Under the pieces are notes generated by a model. It ran no database searches. It saw nothing but the letters and a program-made list of their open reading frames with translations, and was not told where the DNA came from. A program made the translations under genes and the position numbers. Shown here piece after piece: positions 32,218-41,223 of a stretch of DNA of 64,000 bases (the stretch's first letter is position 1; each line of letters opens with the position of its first letter). This DNA comes from an uncultured Clostridia bacterium (GTDB lineage Bacteria; Bacillota; Clostridia; Christensenellales; Aristaeellaceae): assembly GCA_937906775.1 (NCBI GenBank), contig CALCUD010000002.1, positions 69,306-133,305 of the forward strand. Reading direction: 5' to 3'.

Positions 32218-34128
32218 GTGCGCATAGCGGTTCTTATCGGCGAAATGGGCTTTGACAGTCAGCGGCGCATCATGACCGGTATCCTTGACCGGGCACGCGT
32301 CCATAAGGATCAGATTTATCTGTTCGCGGGCGACGCAGAAGATTATGTGACCCATTATAAATATGAATCGGGAGAATTCAATATTTACAATCTTCCGGAT
32401 TTCTCCTGCTTTGACGGTGTCATTTTTGCGCCGGATACGATCCATAATTACGACACGGTGGACGCGGTGACTGCCCGGATCCGTGATGCCGGAGTCCCGT
32501 GCGTATCGTTGAATTACTATATTGAAGGTTTCATGTATGTCAAAATGGTAAACGACAACGCCATGCGTGATATCGTTGAACATCTGGTCCTGCGCCACGG
32601 CGTCCGGAACATTTTCCATATTGCCGGCCCGGAAGGCAATAATGACGCGGATGAACGGCTCCAGACGGTCATGGAGGTCTGCTCGCATTTTTCAATCCCG
32701 TTTGATGAAAGCTGCCATGAGCACGGGAATTATTCCAATCGGAGCGGGTACGATATCATGGACCGCTTTCTTGCCGAGGGGCGTGAACTGCCTGATGCTG
32801 TTGTTGCTGCCAACGATCTGATGGCGTTCGGAGCGACAACACGTCTGAGAGAAGCCGGATACCGGATCCCGGACGATGTGATCGTAACGGGATACGACAA
32901 TTCCGGATACGCGGAGATTCACCGCCCGGGGCTGACAACCGTCCGGCGGGGCGAAACCGATTGCGGAAGCATGGCGTACGATCTTCTGGAGTCCTATATT
33001 CAGACCGGAATCCGTCAGGACAGCACTGTAATCATGGGGACTGCGGTTTTCAGCGGATCCTGCGGGTGCGAAGATCTCAGCCATCCGGACCTGGATGCGC
33101 TCAGCAATCAGTATATTGACAGTGGCCTCAGCCAAAGCAACAGACTTCATTTTCTGAAGCTGATGATGGCGGAAGCGACGGGATTGCGGGATTATGATGA
33201 CTTTCAGAGCAGCGTGAGGATGTTTATTCCGCTGATCCGCCCGAAGGAAGCTTACATCTGTATCAAGGGGGATCGGGATGAATACGCTCTGGAGCTGAAC
33301 CATATCGCGGAAAATATCGCGCACGGTCATAAAATATCCGACTATATGAGCAATACCACTGTTGCTGTTGCGTGGAAGGACGGGGAATTCCTTCCGGAGA
33401 AACGGATTCCCACCTCGGAGCTGATCCCCGAAGCTTATATCAACCGGGATCAGTATAACTTCTTTATGTTCCTGCCGCTTCATCATCAGGAACATTGTTT
33501 CGGATACGCGGTTTTGGCCAATGATGAAGAATTTATGCTGAACGATCCGTTCACATTCCTTTTCGCCCTGACGATTTCCAGCGCGATGGAAACGGTATTC
33601 CGGCAGGATTCCATGCGGGCTATTCTGACAAAACTGGATAAACTCAGCACAACAGACGAACTGACAGGCGTCATGAACCGCGCCGGAGCCAGGACCCGCT
33701 GGCCTGCATTGCGGGAAAAAGCCTGCAGTCAGGGACTCAAAACCGGCGTGCTTTTCGCTGACCTTGACAATCTGAAAAAGGTCAACGATCACTACGGACA
33801 TGAGGAAGGGGACCGCTATATTGTTACGATCGCAGAAGCGATGAAACGTCTGCCGCTCAAAGACGGGTTTGTTTTCCGCTATGGCGGGGATGAATTCGTT
33901 GCCGTTTGTATGGTGAGGCAGGCGGCTGATATGAACGGCTTTGTGGACCGGATCCATCTTGCGATCGAGGCCTATAACAGAGCTGTTCCCGCGCATTATC
34001 AGCGTCATGTCAGTATCGGGGTAACCGTGTCCGACCAGGCGGATCTGGAGGATATAATCCGGGAAGCTGACGAACGGATGTATGTGGATAAAATGAAAAA
34101 CAAGGCAGAAGCAGGGAAACACAGATAG
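32218..34128 (+). CDS. Cytoplasmic LacI-type substrate-binding sensor fused to a GGDEF diguanylate cyclase
   Basis: 636 residues from GTG 32218 (GAGG 6 bases upstream); ATG 32206 is in frame but has no spaced binding site. Residues ~1-285 are a periplasmic-binding-protein fold of the LacI regulator type: MRIAVLIGEMGFDSQRRIM at the start, HIAGPEGNNDADERL, DAVVAANDLMAFGA, VIVTGYDNSGYAEIHRPGLT. The HTH that normally precedes it is absent, and so are a signal peptide and membrane helices. An SGSCGCE motif ends this domain. A ~170-residue linker domain leads to GGDEF (FADLDNLKKVNDHYGHEEGD, RYGGDEFVAVC), with no RxxD I-site. It probably converts cytoplasmic sugar level into c-di-GMP output. Confidence 0.9.
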   Translation: MRIAVLIGEMGFDSQRRIMTGILDRARVHKDQIYLFAGDAEDYVTHYKYESGEFNIYNLPDFSCFDGVIFAPDTIHNYDTVDAVTARIRDAGVPCVSLNYYIEGFMYVKMVNDNAMRDIVEHLVLRHGVRNIFHIAGPEGNNDADERLQTVMEVCSHFSIPFDESCHEHGNYSNRSGYDIMDRFLAEGRELPDAVVAANDLMAFGATTRLREAGYRIPDDVIVTGYDNSGYAEIHRPGLTTVRRGETDCGSMAYDLLESYIQTGIRQDSTVIMGTAVFSGSCGCEDLSHPDLDALSNQYIDSGLSQSNRLHFLKLMMAEATGLRDYDDFQSSVRMFIPLIRPKEAYICIKGDRDEYALELNHIAENIAHGHKISDYMSNTTVAVAWKDGEFLPEKRIPTSELIPEAYINRDQYNFFMFLPLHHQEHCFGYAVLANDEEFMLNDPFTFLFALTISSAMETVFRQDSMRAILTKLDKLSTTDELTGVMNRAGARTRWPALREKACSQGLKTGVLFADLDNLKKVNDHYGHEEGDRYIVTIAEAMKRLPLKDGFVFRYGGDEFVAVCMVRQAADMNGFVDRIHLAIEAYNRAVPAHYQRHVSIGVTVSDQADLEDIIREADERMYVDKMKNKAEAGKHR

Positions 34129-34171
34129 AACAAACCGCTCTCCGGGAAAGCTCCTGATTTGCCGATAAACC

Positions 34172-34222
34172 AACGACCGGTTTTGCGATTCCGCTTCAGG
34201 CGGCCAAAGCCGGTCGTTTTTT
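34172..34222 (+). terminator. Terminator after the sensor-GGDEF gene
   Basis: AACGACCGG / CCGGTCGTT with a 29-base loop, then TTTTTT. The long loop contains a second small stem. Confidence 0.7.
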
Positions 34223-34267
34223 ATGCGCAGTTATTGATCGGAAATGTTCAGGCGGCGCTTTGTAAAG

Positions 34268-36175
34268 TCAGGATCCGGAAATTCCTTCACTGTGGACGAT
34301 CATCGCGTCCGGATCAAACTTTCGGGACATCGTGTGCGCGGCTTTCCGGTTTTCCACGGAATCAAAAATGACGGAAAAATCGTAACCATCCGGATAAAGT
34401 TCCGCCGCGGGAACAAGCAGCTTCAGCCGTGTGTGGCGAACGGTCAGCTTGCGGCCCTGAAGATGGATGACGACATTTCCTTCATCATCGGCGGGGCGAT
34501 ATACAATCGCGTTTTTCTTTTCCGGCAGGAGCAGAACGGAATCCCCCGTACAGAAATGTTCGAAAGCTCCTTCCTGCTTCGCGGGAAGCCGCTGCAGACG
34601 GCTGGCGGGAATCCGCATCGGATGTCCGTGCTGATCCGGCACGGAGGACGGACCGCAATCAGCGACCTGACGTGCGCGGGACAGAAGTCCCGGGTCCATA
34701 CCGAGCCGCCGGGCGATTTCAATCGCGCAGCTTTCGCCGCTTTTTCCCAACTCCAGACGGTAAAGGGGCTTCAGCGTTCCGCGGTCAAACCCCATACGGG
34801 CGGAGACGACATCATCTGTCCGGGAGGCCCACTGCTTGATCTGGGGATCATGGGTCGTGACCAGAAAGAAGCACTTGCGGCGGAGCAGCTCCTCCAGAAT
34901 CGCGGCTGCAAGCCCGGAACCCTCCGCGGGGTCGGTGCCGCTGCCAAGCTCATCCAGCAGGACAAGACTGTCCCTGCTGCATTCTGACAGGATCCGGATC
35001 ACGTTGGTCATATGGCCGGAGAAGGTTGACAGATTCTGGCTGATGCTCTGACTGTCGCCGATATCGCACAGCACCCGGTCCATCATCCCGATGACGGTTC
35101 CTTCTCCGCAGGGAATGTGCAGGCCGCTCTGTGCCATCAGCGTCAGGAGCCCGACTGTTTTGAGACAGACTGTTTTCCCGCCTGTATTCGGACCGGTGAC
35201 CGCGATGCCGGCGTCCGGAAGAGAAAGCTCCAGATCCAGCGGTACGCAGACATCCCTGTCCAGAAGGGGATGGCAGGCTTCCTTCAGCACGATGTGCCTT
35301 TCCGCGGTGATTTCCGCCGGGCGGGCGTCCATGGTCAGGCTCAGCTTCGCACGGGAGAAGAGTACATCGAGATCCGTCATGACGCGGATCGCGTCCCGAA
35401 TCGGGATTTCTTCCTCAGCGACCCGGCCGCTGAGCTCCCAGAGGATCCGGCGTTCCTCCTCCTCAATCCCGACGGCGATTTCGTCCAGATCCTCCCGAAG
35501 GGACCGGATCGCATTCGGCTCCATGAAGACCGTGTTTCCCTTGGAGGATACATCGACGGCACGGCCCGGAAATGCGGACTGGAACTTCTTCTGAACCGGG
35601 AGAACAAAGGCACCGCCGCGCTGGGTGATATAGGCGTCGGCCAATTCCTTTTTGTGATGCAGCAGGATCTGATTCAGCTTTTCGCGGATCTGCTGTTCGG
35701 CGTTTTCTTTCCGGCGCCGAAGATCGCGGAGCGCGGAGGAAGCTTCGTCCAGCACCGCGTCCTCCCGGACGGAGCATTCGATTTCCTCCTGCAGAAAGGT
35801 CAGGTCCGGCAGTTCCGACGCCCAGGAGGCGATCCCGGCGCTCAGAGATGCGGCGGATCGGAGATAATGGGACAGACGCCGCACAGTCGTACAGAAACGG
35901 GCGACAGAGGACAGCTGCTCCGGCAGGAGCATGGCGCCTTTCGCGGATTCCATTACAGCGCGTTCGGGGATTTCCGTCTCTGCAAGCGGGGGTGTTCCGG
36001 CGCCTTCGATGACCCGGCGGGCTGCGGTGGTTTCCTCCATCCGGGCGCGACAAAGCCCTTCCGAACGGAGCGGCTCTGTTCCGGCCAGCTTTTCGCGCGC
36101 AACGAAAGAAACGGCATGTGCTTTCAACTGTTCAATGATTTGATCGAAACCGAGAGAGATCATATCCTGCGTCAT
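34268..36175 (-). CDS. MutS2-like ATPase lacking the C-terminal Smr nuclease domain
   Basis: 635 residues from ATG 36175 (GGAAGG 7 bases upstream). The core, lever-arm coiled coil and ATPase are MutS2-like: FVLPVQKKFQSAFPGRAVDV, SSKGNTVFMEP, Walker A GPNTGGKTVCLKTVGL, DIGDSQSISQNLSTFSGHM, Walker B VLLDELGSGTDPAEG, VTTHDPQIKQWA. Standard MutS2 is ~780 residues and ends in a KOW-like segment and a Smr endonuclease. Here the chain stops about 40 residues after the LRVR-like basic strand (KLTVRHTRLKLLVP), with no Smr. Full MutS2 rescues collided ribosomes and suppresses recombination; a Smr-less form might keep ribosome splitting or DNA-junction binding only. Confidence 0.88.
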   Translation of the reverse strand: MTQDMISLGFDQIIEQLKAHAVSFVAREKLAGTEPLRSEGLCRARMEETTAARRVIEGAGTPPLAETEIPERAVMESAKGAMLLPEQLSSVARFCTTVRRLSHYLRSAASLSAGIASWASELPDLTFLQEEIECSVREDAVLDEASSALRDLRRRKENAEQQIREKLNQILLHHKKELADAYITQRGGAFVLPVQKKFQSAFPGRAVDVSSKGNTVFMEPNAIRSLREDLDEIAVGIEEEERRILWELSGRVAEEEIPIRDAIRVMTDLDVLFSRAKLSLTMDARPAEITAERHIVLKEACHPLLDRDVCVPLDLELSLPDAGIAVTGPNTGGKTVCLKTVGLLTLMAQSGLHIPCGEGTVIGMMDRVLCDIGDSQSISQNLSTFSGHMTNVIRILSECSRDSLVLLDELGSGTDPAEGSGLAAAILEELLRRKCFFLVTTHDPQIKQWASRTDDVVSARMGFDRGTLKPLYRLELGKSGESCAIEIARRLGMDPGLLSRARQVADCGPSSVPDQHGHPMRIPASRLQRLPAKQEGAFEHFCTGDSVLLLPEKKNAIVYRPADDEGNVVIHLQGRKLTVRHTRLKLLVPAAELYPDGYDFSVIFDSVENRKAAHTMSRKFDPDAMIVHSEGISGS

Positions 36176-36364
36176 GTTTGAACCTTCCATCCATTTCATA
36201 GAATATGACATGAATGAAGATCGGGAAACAGAAAAAACGGCATCAGCAAACAAGCGGCCATGTCAGCTCCGCTCATTCAGTCAGCCGTGTTTCCCGTTAC
36301 CGAACCGATTCCAAACACACCTCCGCAGGGTTGCCTGCTTTTATGCAGGATCGCTGTAAGTGAT

Positions 36365-36393
36365 ATTATAGGGCGGGGAGGGCAGAGAGTCAA
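36365..36393 (-). promoter_or_regulatory. Promoter of the MutS2-like gene
   Basis: On the minus strand TTGACT, 17 bases, perfect TATAAT. It predicts a leader of about 180 bases before ATG 36175, unusually long. Confidence 0.8.
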
Positions 36394-36403
36394 TACCCCG
36401 CCC
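36371..36403. repeat. GC-rich inverted repeat overlapping the MutS2-like promoter
   Basis: GGGCGGGG, 17 bases, CCCCGCCC. The left arm lies inside the promoter spacer and the right arm just beyond the -35. Spacing of ~25 bases centre to centre would suit a dimeric regulator. Confidence 0.5.
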
Positions 36404-36437
36404 TCTTCATCATTCGCGTGCAGTCGCCGGCAATTTG

Positions 36438-36446
36438 TGATATACT
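36438..36446 (+). promoter_or_regulatory. Extended -10 element for the arabinofuranosidase gene
   Basis: TGATATACT (TGn-TATACT). The -35 is poor, so a TGn-dependent or activator-dependent promoter is likely; about 48 bases before ATG 36495. Confidence 0.5.
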
Positions 36447-36494
36447 GCGGTCAAAGAACAATCTAATTTTGATATACGATTCAGGAGGATTGCC

Positions 36495-38957
36495 ATGAGT
36501 CAGATCCGTATCCGGACAAGTGAAAAAAGGTTTCCCGTCGCGCCTGATCTTTACGGGCTGTTTTTTGAGGACATCAGCCGCGCGGGGGACGGAGGCCTCT
36601 ATCCCGAAATGCTGCGGAACCGTTCCTTTGAGGATTCCCTGATGCCGGACGGTTGTACATCTACGGATGGCGGGAAAACCTTTGTTTCCCCGACCGGGTG
36701 GATCGAGGAGTTCAACAATGGGGAAGGAATGAACCAGTGGGTCAAAAACAACCGTGTCGCTCCGACCCCGGTTCCGGGATGGTATGCCGAAGGAGCGGAG
36801 ATGGCGCTGGATCCGGATCATGTGCTGAATGAACACCGCCGGGTTTCTCTGCGGGTGACATTCCGGACCGGCGGCAGCATCCGGAATACCGGATACGGCG
36901 GGATCCCGCAGGAGGCTGGCAGACAGTATCATTTCTATGCCTTTGCCCGGACCGATACGGAAGTCGCGCTGACCCTGCGTACAGAGGAGAACGGTCGGGT
37001 GCTTTCCTCTGCGGAAATCACGGTTCACCCGGGCGGATGGACCCGGTGCGACGCGATGATGACGGCGTCTTCCACCGCGGGCGGAGCTGCTTTTGTGATC
37101 CGCTGCGACACGGAGGCGACCGTGCGGTTCGGATTTGCCTCCCTGATGCCGGCGGAAACGTTCATGGGACACGGACTCCGGAAGGACCTGGCGGAGAAAC
37201 TGCGGGACATGCATCCTGCATTCCTGCGTTTTCCGGGCGGCTGCATTGTCGAAGGCTTCACGATGGAGACGGTATGGTATTTCCGGAACACGGTGGGACC
37301 GGTCTGGGAACGCCCGAGTCACTGGCTTCTGTGGCACTACCGGACGACTAACGGGCTGGGATTCCATGAATATCTTCAGCTTTGCGAGGATCTCCATCTG
37401 GCGCCCCTGTACGTATGCAACTGCGGAATGACGTGTCAGGGACGGAAGCCGCGCTACTTTGATGAAAAGGAACAGGCGGATCTGCTGGAGGACATTCTGG
37501 CCGCGCTGGAGTACGCGCTCGGTTCCGCGGATTCCCGCTGGGGCGCCGTTCGCGCGGAGATGGGTCATCCGGCGCCCTTCCGGCTGGATTATCTGGAAAT
37601 CGGAAACGAGAATTCCGGGCCGGAATATGAACGGCGTTTTGATCAGATTCGGGACGCCGTGCTTGCCCGCTATCCTCATCTGAAGATCATCGCGAATGAC
37701 CGCGGGAGAACCCGGAAGCTGAATACGGAACTCGCGGATGACCATTATTACAACATGCCGGAATTTTTCGCCGAAAAGATCACGATGTATGATGACTACG
37801 ACAGGAATGCTCCGGACGTGTTTGTCGGCGAATTCTCCGTCAACCAGACCTATGAGGGTCAGCTTCGCGCCGCGGTCGCGGAGGCTATGTTCATGGTCGG
37901 GATGGAGCGGAATCAGGACAAGGTGCGGCTGGCATCCTATGCCCCGCTGTTCCAGCATACGCATTACGGATCCTGGTTCCCGAATCTGCTGATCTATGAC
38001 AATTTGCGCAGTTTCGCGATTCCGACCTATTATGCCTGGCGGCTGTTCGGAGGCAGCCGCGGGAAGAATGTCATTTTCTCGGCGGAAGAAGGGAACAGGA
38101 TTTATTACGCGCTGCACGGCCTGCCGGCCCTTTCCGGAGATGACGGCGTCCGCTACCGGAACCCTGTATGGAACGGCGTTCCCGTATCGCCCTCCAGAGA
38201 TATCTGTGCCCGGCATGCATTGAACGGCGAGGGCGAAATCACCGTGTTCCGGGAATTGCCGGAAGGAATGCCGGCATTCGGCTTCAAGGTGTATCCGCTG
38301 GTCACGCTGGGGGAGGATCTGACGTGCCGGGAAGGTGTGTTCGAAACGGATGTCTTCTGCGAGGAGGGGAAGGATATTGCGCTCGGTATTCTCGCGTCCC
38401 CCAAACCGCTTTCCTATTATGACCGGAACAATCCGAATCCGTGCGATCCGTGGAGCATGCGCTTTCTGGAGGTTTCACGCTGGATCATCCGGGACGGGAA
38501 ATCTTTTGTCGCGCGCGACAGCTTCCCACCTGTGCCGATCTCGCCTGAGCGGGACGCGCCGCTGCGGATGAATGCGTTCAATCATCTGAAATATTTCGTC
38601 AAAGGCCACTTCGTGACAATGGAAATCAACGGGGAAACAGTGGATACGGCGGAACTTCCGAGCTATCCGGCGATGGGTTCTGTGGCCACGGATTCGGAGG
38701 ATGAGGTGATTATCAAGATTGTCAACTTTGCCCCGGAACCTGATCCGGTCCGTATTCAGCTGGACTGCGACGTGGAGGAATCGTATACGGTCGGGCTGCT
38801 GACCGGAGAGGCCGAGGCTGAAAACAGCCTTGAAAAGCCCGAATACGTGCACGATGTCACGCTGCAGGCCGCGGGGGCTGCACCGGAATTTGTCTATGAA
38901 GCGCCTGCGCTGTCCGTGAATGTGCTGACACTGAAAAAAAGACGGCCTGAACGGTAA
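36495..38957 (+). CDS. Alpha-L-arabinofuranosidase, GH51, with N-terminal carbohydrate-binding domain
   Basis: 820 residues. It releases arabinofuranose from arabinan, arabinoxylan or their oligomers. The start LYGLFFEDISRAGDGGLYPEM is the GH51 signature. Residues ~60-215 form a CBM4/9-like beta-sandwich insert common in the long GH51 type. The catalytic barrel has acid/base Glu372 in EIGNENSGPEY and nucleophile Glu446 in FVGEFSVNQ. A beta-sandwich C-terminal domain ends the protein. No signal peptide is present, so it acts in the cytoplasm on imported oligosaccharides, fitting the Lpl-type importer 14 kb downstream. ATG 36495 has AGGAGG 7 bases upstream. Confidence 0.95.
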   Translation: MSQIRIRTSEKRFPVAPDLYGLFFEDISRAGDGGLYPEMLRNRSFEDSLMPDGCTSTDGGKTFVSPTGWIEEFNNGEGMNQWVKNNRVAPTPVPGWYAEGAEMALDPDHVLNEHRRVSLRVTFRTGGSIRNTGYGGIPQEAGRQYHFYAFARTDTEVALTLRTEENGRVLSSAEITVHPGGWTRCDAMMTASSTAGGAAFVIRCDTEATVRFGFASLMPAETFMGHGLRKDLAEKLRDMHPAFLRFPGGCIVEGFTMETVWYFRNTVGPVWERPSHWLLWHYRTTNGLGFHEYLQLCEDLHLAPLYVCNCGMTCQGRKPRYFDEKEQADLLEDILAALEYALGSADSRWGAVRAEMGHPAPFRLDYLEIGNENSGPEYERRFDQIRDAVLARYPHLKIIANDRGRTRKLNTELADDHYYNMPEFFAEKITMYDDYDRNAPDVFVGEFSVNQTYEGQLRAAVAEAMFMVGMERNQDKVRLASYAPLFQHTHYGSWFPNLLIYDNLRSFAIPTYYAWRLFGGSRGKNVIFSAEEGNRIYYALHGLPALSGDDGVRYRNPVWNGVPVSPSRDICARHALNGEGEITVFRELPEGMPAFGFKVYPLVTLGEDLTCREGVFETDVFCEEGKDIALGILASPKPLSYYDRNNPNPCDPWSMRFLEVSRWIIRDGKSFVARDSFPPVPISPERDAPLRMNAFNHLKYFVKGHFVTMEINGETVDTAELPSYPAMGSVATDSEDEVIIKIVNFAPEPDPVRIQLDCDVEESYTVGLLTGEAEAENSLEKPEYVHDVTLQAAGAAPEFVYEAPALSVNVLTLKKRRPER

Positions 38958-38985
38958 CGGGCAAGCCGGTTGTGAACCGGTATGA

Positions 38986-39915
38986 TCAGAAAAGGTCCGG
39001 GAATGCGGAACGACAAATCGCTTCCCTGACACGGTCCCGGGTTTCCGGCTTTGCCAGATAATACAGCAGGAATTCCAGGACCTGTGCGCTGCCGAGCTCC
39101 CGGCCTTCCAGTTTGAATTCGGTGAAACCCATTGGAAGATAGGTGTTCCGGATGTCATCGGGGCTGATGAAGGCCGGGCTTTTCATTGCCGTTGAAAAAC
39201 GGTAGCCCTTTCCGGCGTCTGGCGCTTTGCAGACAAAATCGGGTCCGGGTTCGTCAAGATTGATCCGGCTGACGGATTCATAGCAGGCTTTCCGGTCCTG
39301 ACATCCGACCCAGCAGCATTCGTTGCACAGGAACTCGACTTTTTGCTTTTGAGCCGGCGTCAGCGTATGGAGCCGGCTGAACGCCTTGTTCAGCCGGAAA
39401 TCCGGAATCACGTAACGGAATTCCTCCCGGTCGAGCTCCGACACAAACGCGGTGAAGTCCGTCAGCACCTTGGTGGTGGAGGAGACGGCATACAGTTCCG
39501 GATAGCGGTCTTTCAGATAGGCGAGCAGAAGATCCGAATGGAGGATCACCCCGTTTTGCGGCCCGCGGCTTTCCGCCAGCAGCGCGCAGAGCGTGTTGCA
39601 CTTCCAGTCCGAAAGATGCTCCGGGCGGAGCAGGGAATTGCTGAAGGTCAGCCGGGCGGAGATCCCGTATTCGCGGCAGAGGGCGAGAACCGAACGCGGT
39701 TCCGCTTCTCCCGAGCCGACGCGGCCGCCGCCCCAGAGGCAGTCCGCCGGGGCGCCGTACAGGGAGGCAATTTCGCAATCCTCCCGGAAATACTCCCGAT
39801 GCTCCCGGAAGAGCGGAAGGAATGCGCGGTATAACGCTTCAAATTCAAACAGGCCGGGCAGATGAAACCGCGCTGCCGGACGGCTTTCCGGGGAATGCAG
39901 GACAGAACCGTTCAT
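38986..39915 (-). CDS. Conserved protein of unknown function, U32-like, cysteine-rich
   Basis: 309 residues, no signal or membrane segment. LTFSNSLLRPEHLSDWKCNT, GVILHSDLLLAYLKDRYPE, YAVSSTTKVLTDF and VIPDFRLNK recall the barrel half of U32 peptidase-like or related radical-free TIM-barrel proteins. A cysteine cluster (CNECCWVGCQDRKAC) near residue 205 could hold a metal or Fe-S cluster, as in U32 proteins. I know similar sequences in Clostridia only as hypothetical proteins. No gene partner is evident: it converges on the GH51 gene and diverges from the LUD-domain gene. Confidence 0.75.
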   Translation of the reverse strand: MNGSVLHSPESRPAARFHLPGLFEFEALYRAFLPLFREHREYFREDCEIASLYGAPADCLWGGGRVGSGEAEPRSVLALCREYGISARLTFSNSLLRPEHLSDWKCNTLCALLAESRGPQNGVILHSDLLLAYLKDRYPELYAVSSTTKVLTDFTAFVSELDREEFRYVIPDFRLNKAFSRLHTLTPAQKQKVEFLCNECCWVGCQDRKACYESVSRINLDEPGPDFVCKAPDAGKGYRFSTAMKSPAFISPDDIRNTYLPMGFTEFKLEGRELGSAQVLEFLLYYLAKPETRDRVREAICRSAFPDLF

Positions 39916-39977
39916 GAGAAAGGAAACTCCTTTCGGCGGAATTGAACCCGCGCAGCCCGGAGAAAACGCCGGACGGA

Positions 39978-40006
39978 TTGCGGGAATGGCTGAACAGGCG
40001 TATAAT
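39978..40006 (+). promoter_or_regulatory. Promoter of the LUD-domain gene
   Basis: TTGCGG, 17 bases, perfect TATAAT, 43 bases before ATG 40050. Confidence 0.7.
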
Positions 40007-40049
40007 ATACTGCAGAAGGGTACATCATCATACGGAGGAGGGACTGTCG

Positions 40050-40679
40050 ATGGATCCGAACCGTGAAAAAAGGAATGAGCTGCTGGCTGAAAAAGTCATC
40101 CGGGGACTGGAATCCCGAAACATGGCGGGTTCTTTTGCCCGGACGAAGGAAGAGGCGCTCGCGAAGGCGCTGGAGCTGATTCCGGAAGGAAGCAGCGTAA
40201 CGAACGGCGGATCGGTCTCCATCAGCGAGATCGGCCTGGTTGACGCCGTGATCGCCGGGAATTATCACTACATCGACCGGAACAGGGCGAGCGACAAACG
40301 GGAGGCGGAGCTTTCAGCCTATGCCGCGGACGTCTATCTCGGAAGCGTCAACGCGATCACGGAGGACGGCGTTCTGATCAACATCGACGGGAACTCAAAC
40401 CGGGTGTCCGCCTACGCGTACGGACCGCGGAAACTGATCCTGATCGTCGGTATGAACAAGGTGACGAAGGATGTCGACCATGCGATGAAGCGGGCGCGCA
40501 ATGAAGCCGCTCCGATCAACGCGCAGCGTTTCGGACTGTCCACCCCCTGCAGCAGAACCGGCTCCTGCATGGATTGCAAATGTCCCGACACAATCTGCTG
40601 CCAGTTCCTGATCACCCGGTATGAAAGACATGCCGGCCGGGTTCATGTGATCCTGGTGAACGGGGACCTCGGCTTCTGA
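40050..40679 (+). CDS. LUD (LutC/YkgG, DUF162) domain protein
   Basis: 209 residues from ATG 40050 with GGAGGAG 9 bases upstream; the longer frame is rejected. EEALAKALELIPEGSSVTNG, GGSVSISEIGLVDAVI and GSVNAITEDGVLINIDGNSN are the LUD-domain hallmarks (5-formyltetrahydrofolate-ligase-like fold). A cysteine-rich C-terminus (CSRTGSCMDCKCPDTICCQF) is typical of the stand-alone clostridial version. LutC acts with LutA/B in lactate oxidation, but no lutA or lutB is near, so the lactate role is not supported here. Confidence 0.9.
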   Translation: MDPNREKRNELLAEKVIRGLESRNMAGSFARTKEEALAKALELIPEGSSVTNGGSVSISEIGLVDAVIAGNYHYIDRNRASDKREAELSAYAADVYLGSVNAITEDGVLINIDGNSNRVSAYAYGPRKLILIVGMNKVTKDVDHAMKRARNEAAPINAQRFGLSTPCSRTGSCMDCKCPDTICCQFLITRYERHAGRVHVILVNGDLGF

Positions 40680-40725
40680 TCCGGATGAACGCGGGACGCG
40701 ATACGCGCCGCGAACCGCCGCGCTC

Positions 40726-41223
40726 TTACAGATGATTGCGGATGACCTTCCATTCGTCAAACAGCCGGTCCGCGGAATACGCCGCGTTGGCAGGACTGGT
40801 GGAGGGAAGCCGGACCGGAACACGGCCGCAAACGGGGAAAAGATACTTCATGAACAACTCCGCGGAAGTTCCTCCGTTGCAGTAGATTTCACGGATATCC
40901 GCGGCGCCCAGAACCTTCATGATGTTCACGGGAATCACGTTCCGGATGCTGCTGTCACTGGAGCCGATGATCTCACAGGATTCCACCGCGTCCCACAGCG
41001 CGATCCCGTTTGCCAGTAGCAACGCTTTCCGGCCTTCCGTATCCGGCGGGATCTCCGTTTCCAGAATCCTTCCCAGAACCGGCCAGAAGCGGTTTCTCGG
41101 ATGCCCGTAGAAAAAGGCGGCCTCCCGTGATTTGACGGAAGGGAAACTGCCGAGGATCAGCACTTTGGATCCTGAATCGAATACCGGTCCGAAATTCCTT
41201 TGTATGTGCATATGTTCTGTCAT
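40726..41223 (-). CDS. DNA-deoxyinosine glycosylase (UDG superfamily)
   Basis: 165 residues from ATG 41223, with CGGGAG 7 bases upstream. The UDG-fold motifs are ILGSFPSVKSREAAFFYGHP (active-site loop with RNRFWPVL next) and LPSTSPANA (the second, DNA-binding loop). This matches the branch described as removing hypoxanthine from deaminated adenine in DNA. Cytoplasmic base-excision repair enzyme; monogenic, minus strand, convergent with the LUD gene. The 48 bases between these genes hold no obvious terminator. Confidence 0.88.
   Translation of the reverse strand: MTEHMHIQRNFGPVFDSGSKVLILGSFPSVKSREAAFFYGHPRNRFWPVLGRILETEIPPDTEGRKALLLANGIALWDAVESCEIIGSSDSSIRNVIPVNIMKVLGAADIREIYCNGGTSAELFMKYLFPVCGRVPVRLPSTSPANAAYSADRLFDEWKVIRNHL

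Larger units (their letters stand above)
36176..36494. other. Divergent intergenic region (319 bp)
   Basis: Between the MutS2-like (minus) and GH51 (plus) genes. It holds a consensus minus-strand promoter, a GC-rich inverted repeat over that promoter, and a plus-strand extended -10. The part at 36176-36360 is an untranslated leader for the MutS2-like gene, with no protein or known RNA that I can see. Confidence 0.6.

Noticed and set aside
36390..38216. 608-codon minus-strand frame opposite GH51
   Set aside because: GH51 catalytic residues are all on the plus strand; the antisense frame is a shadow.
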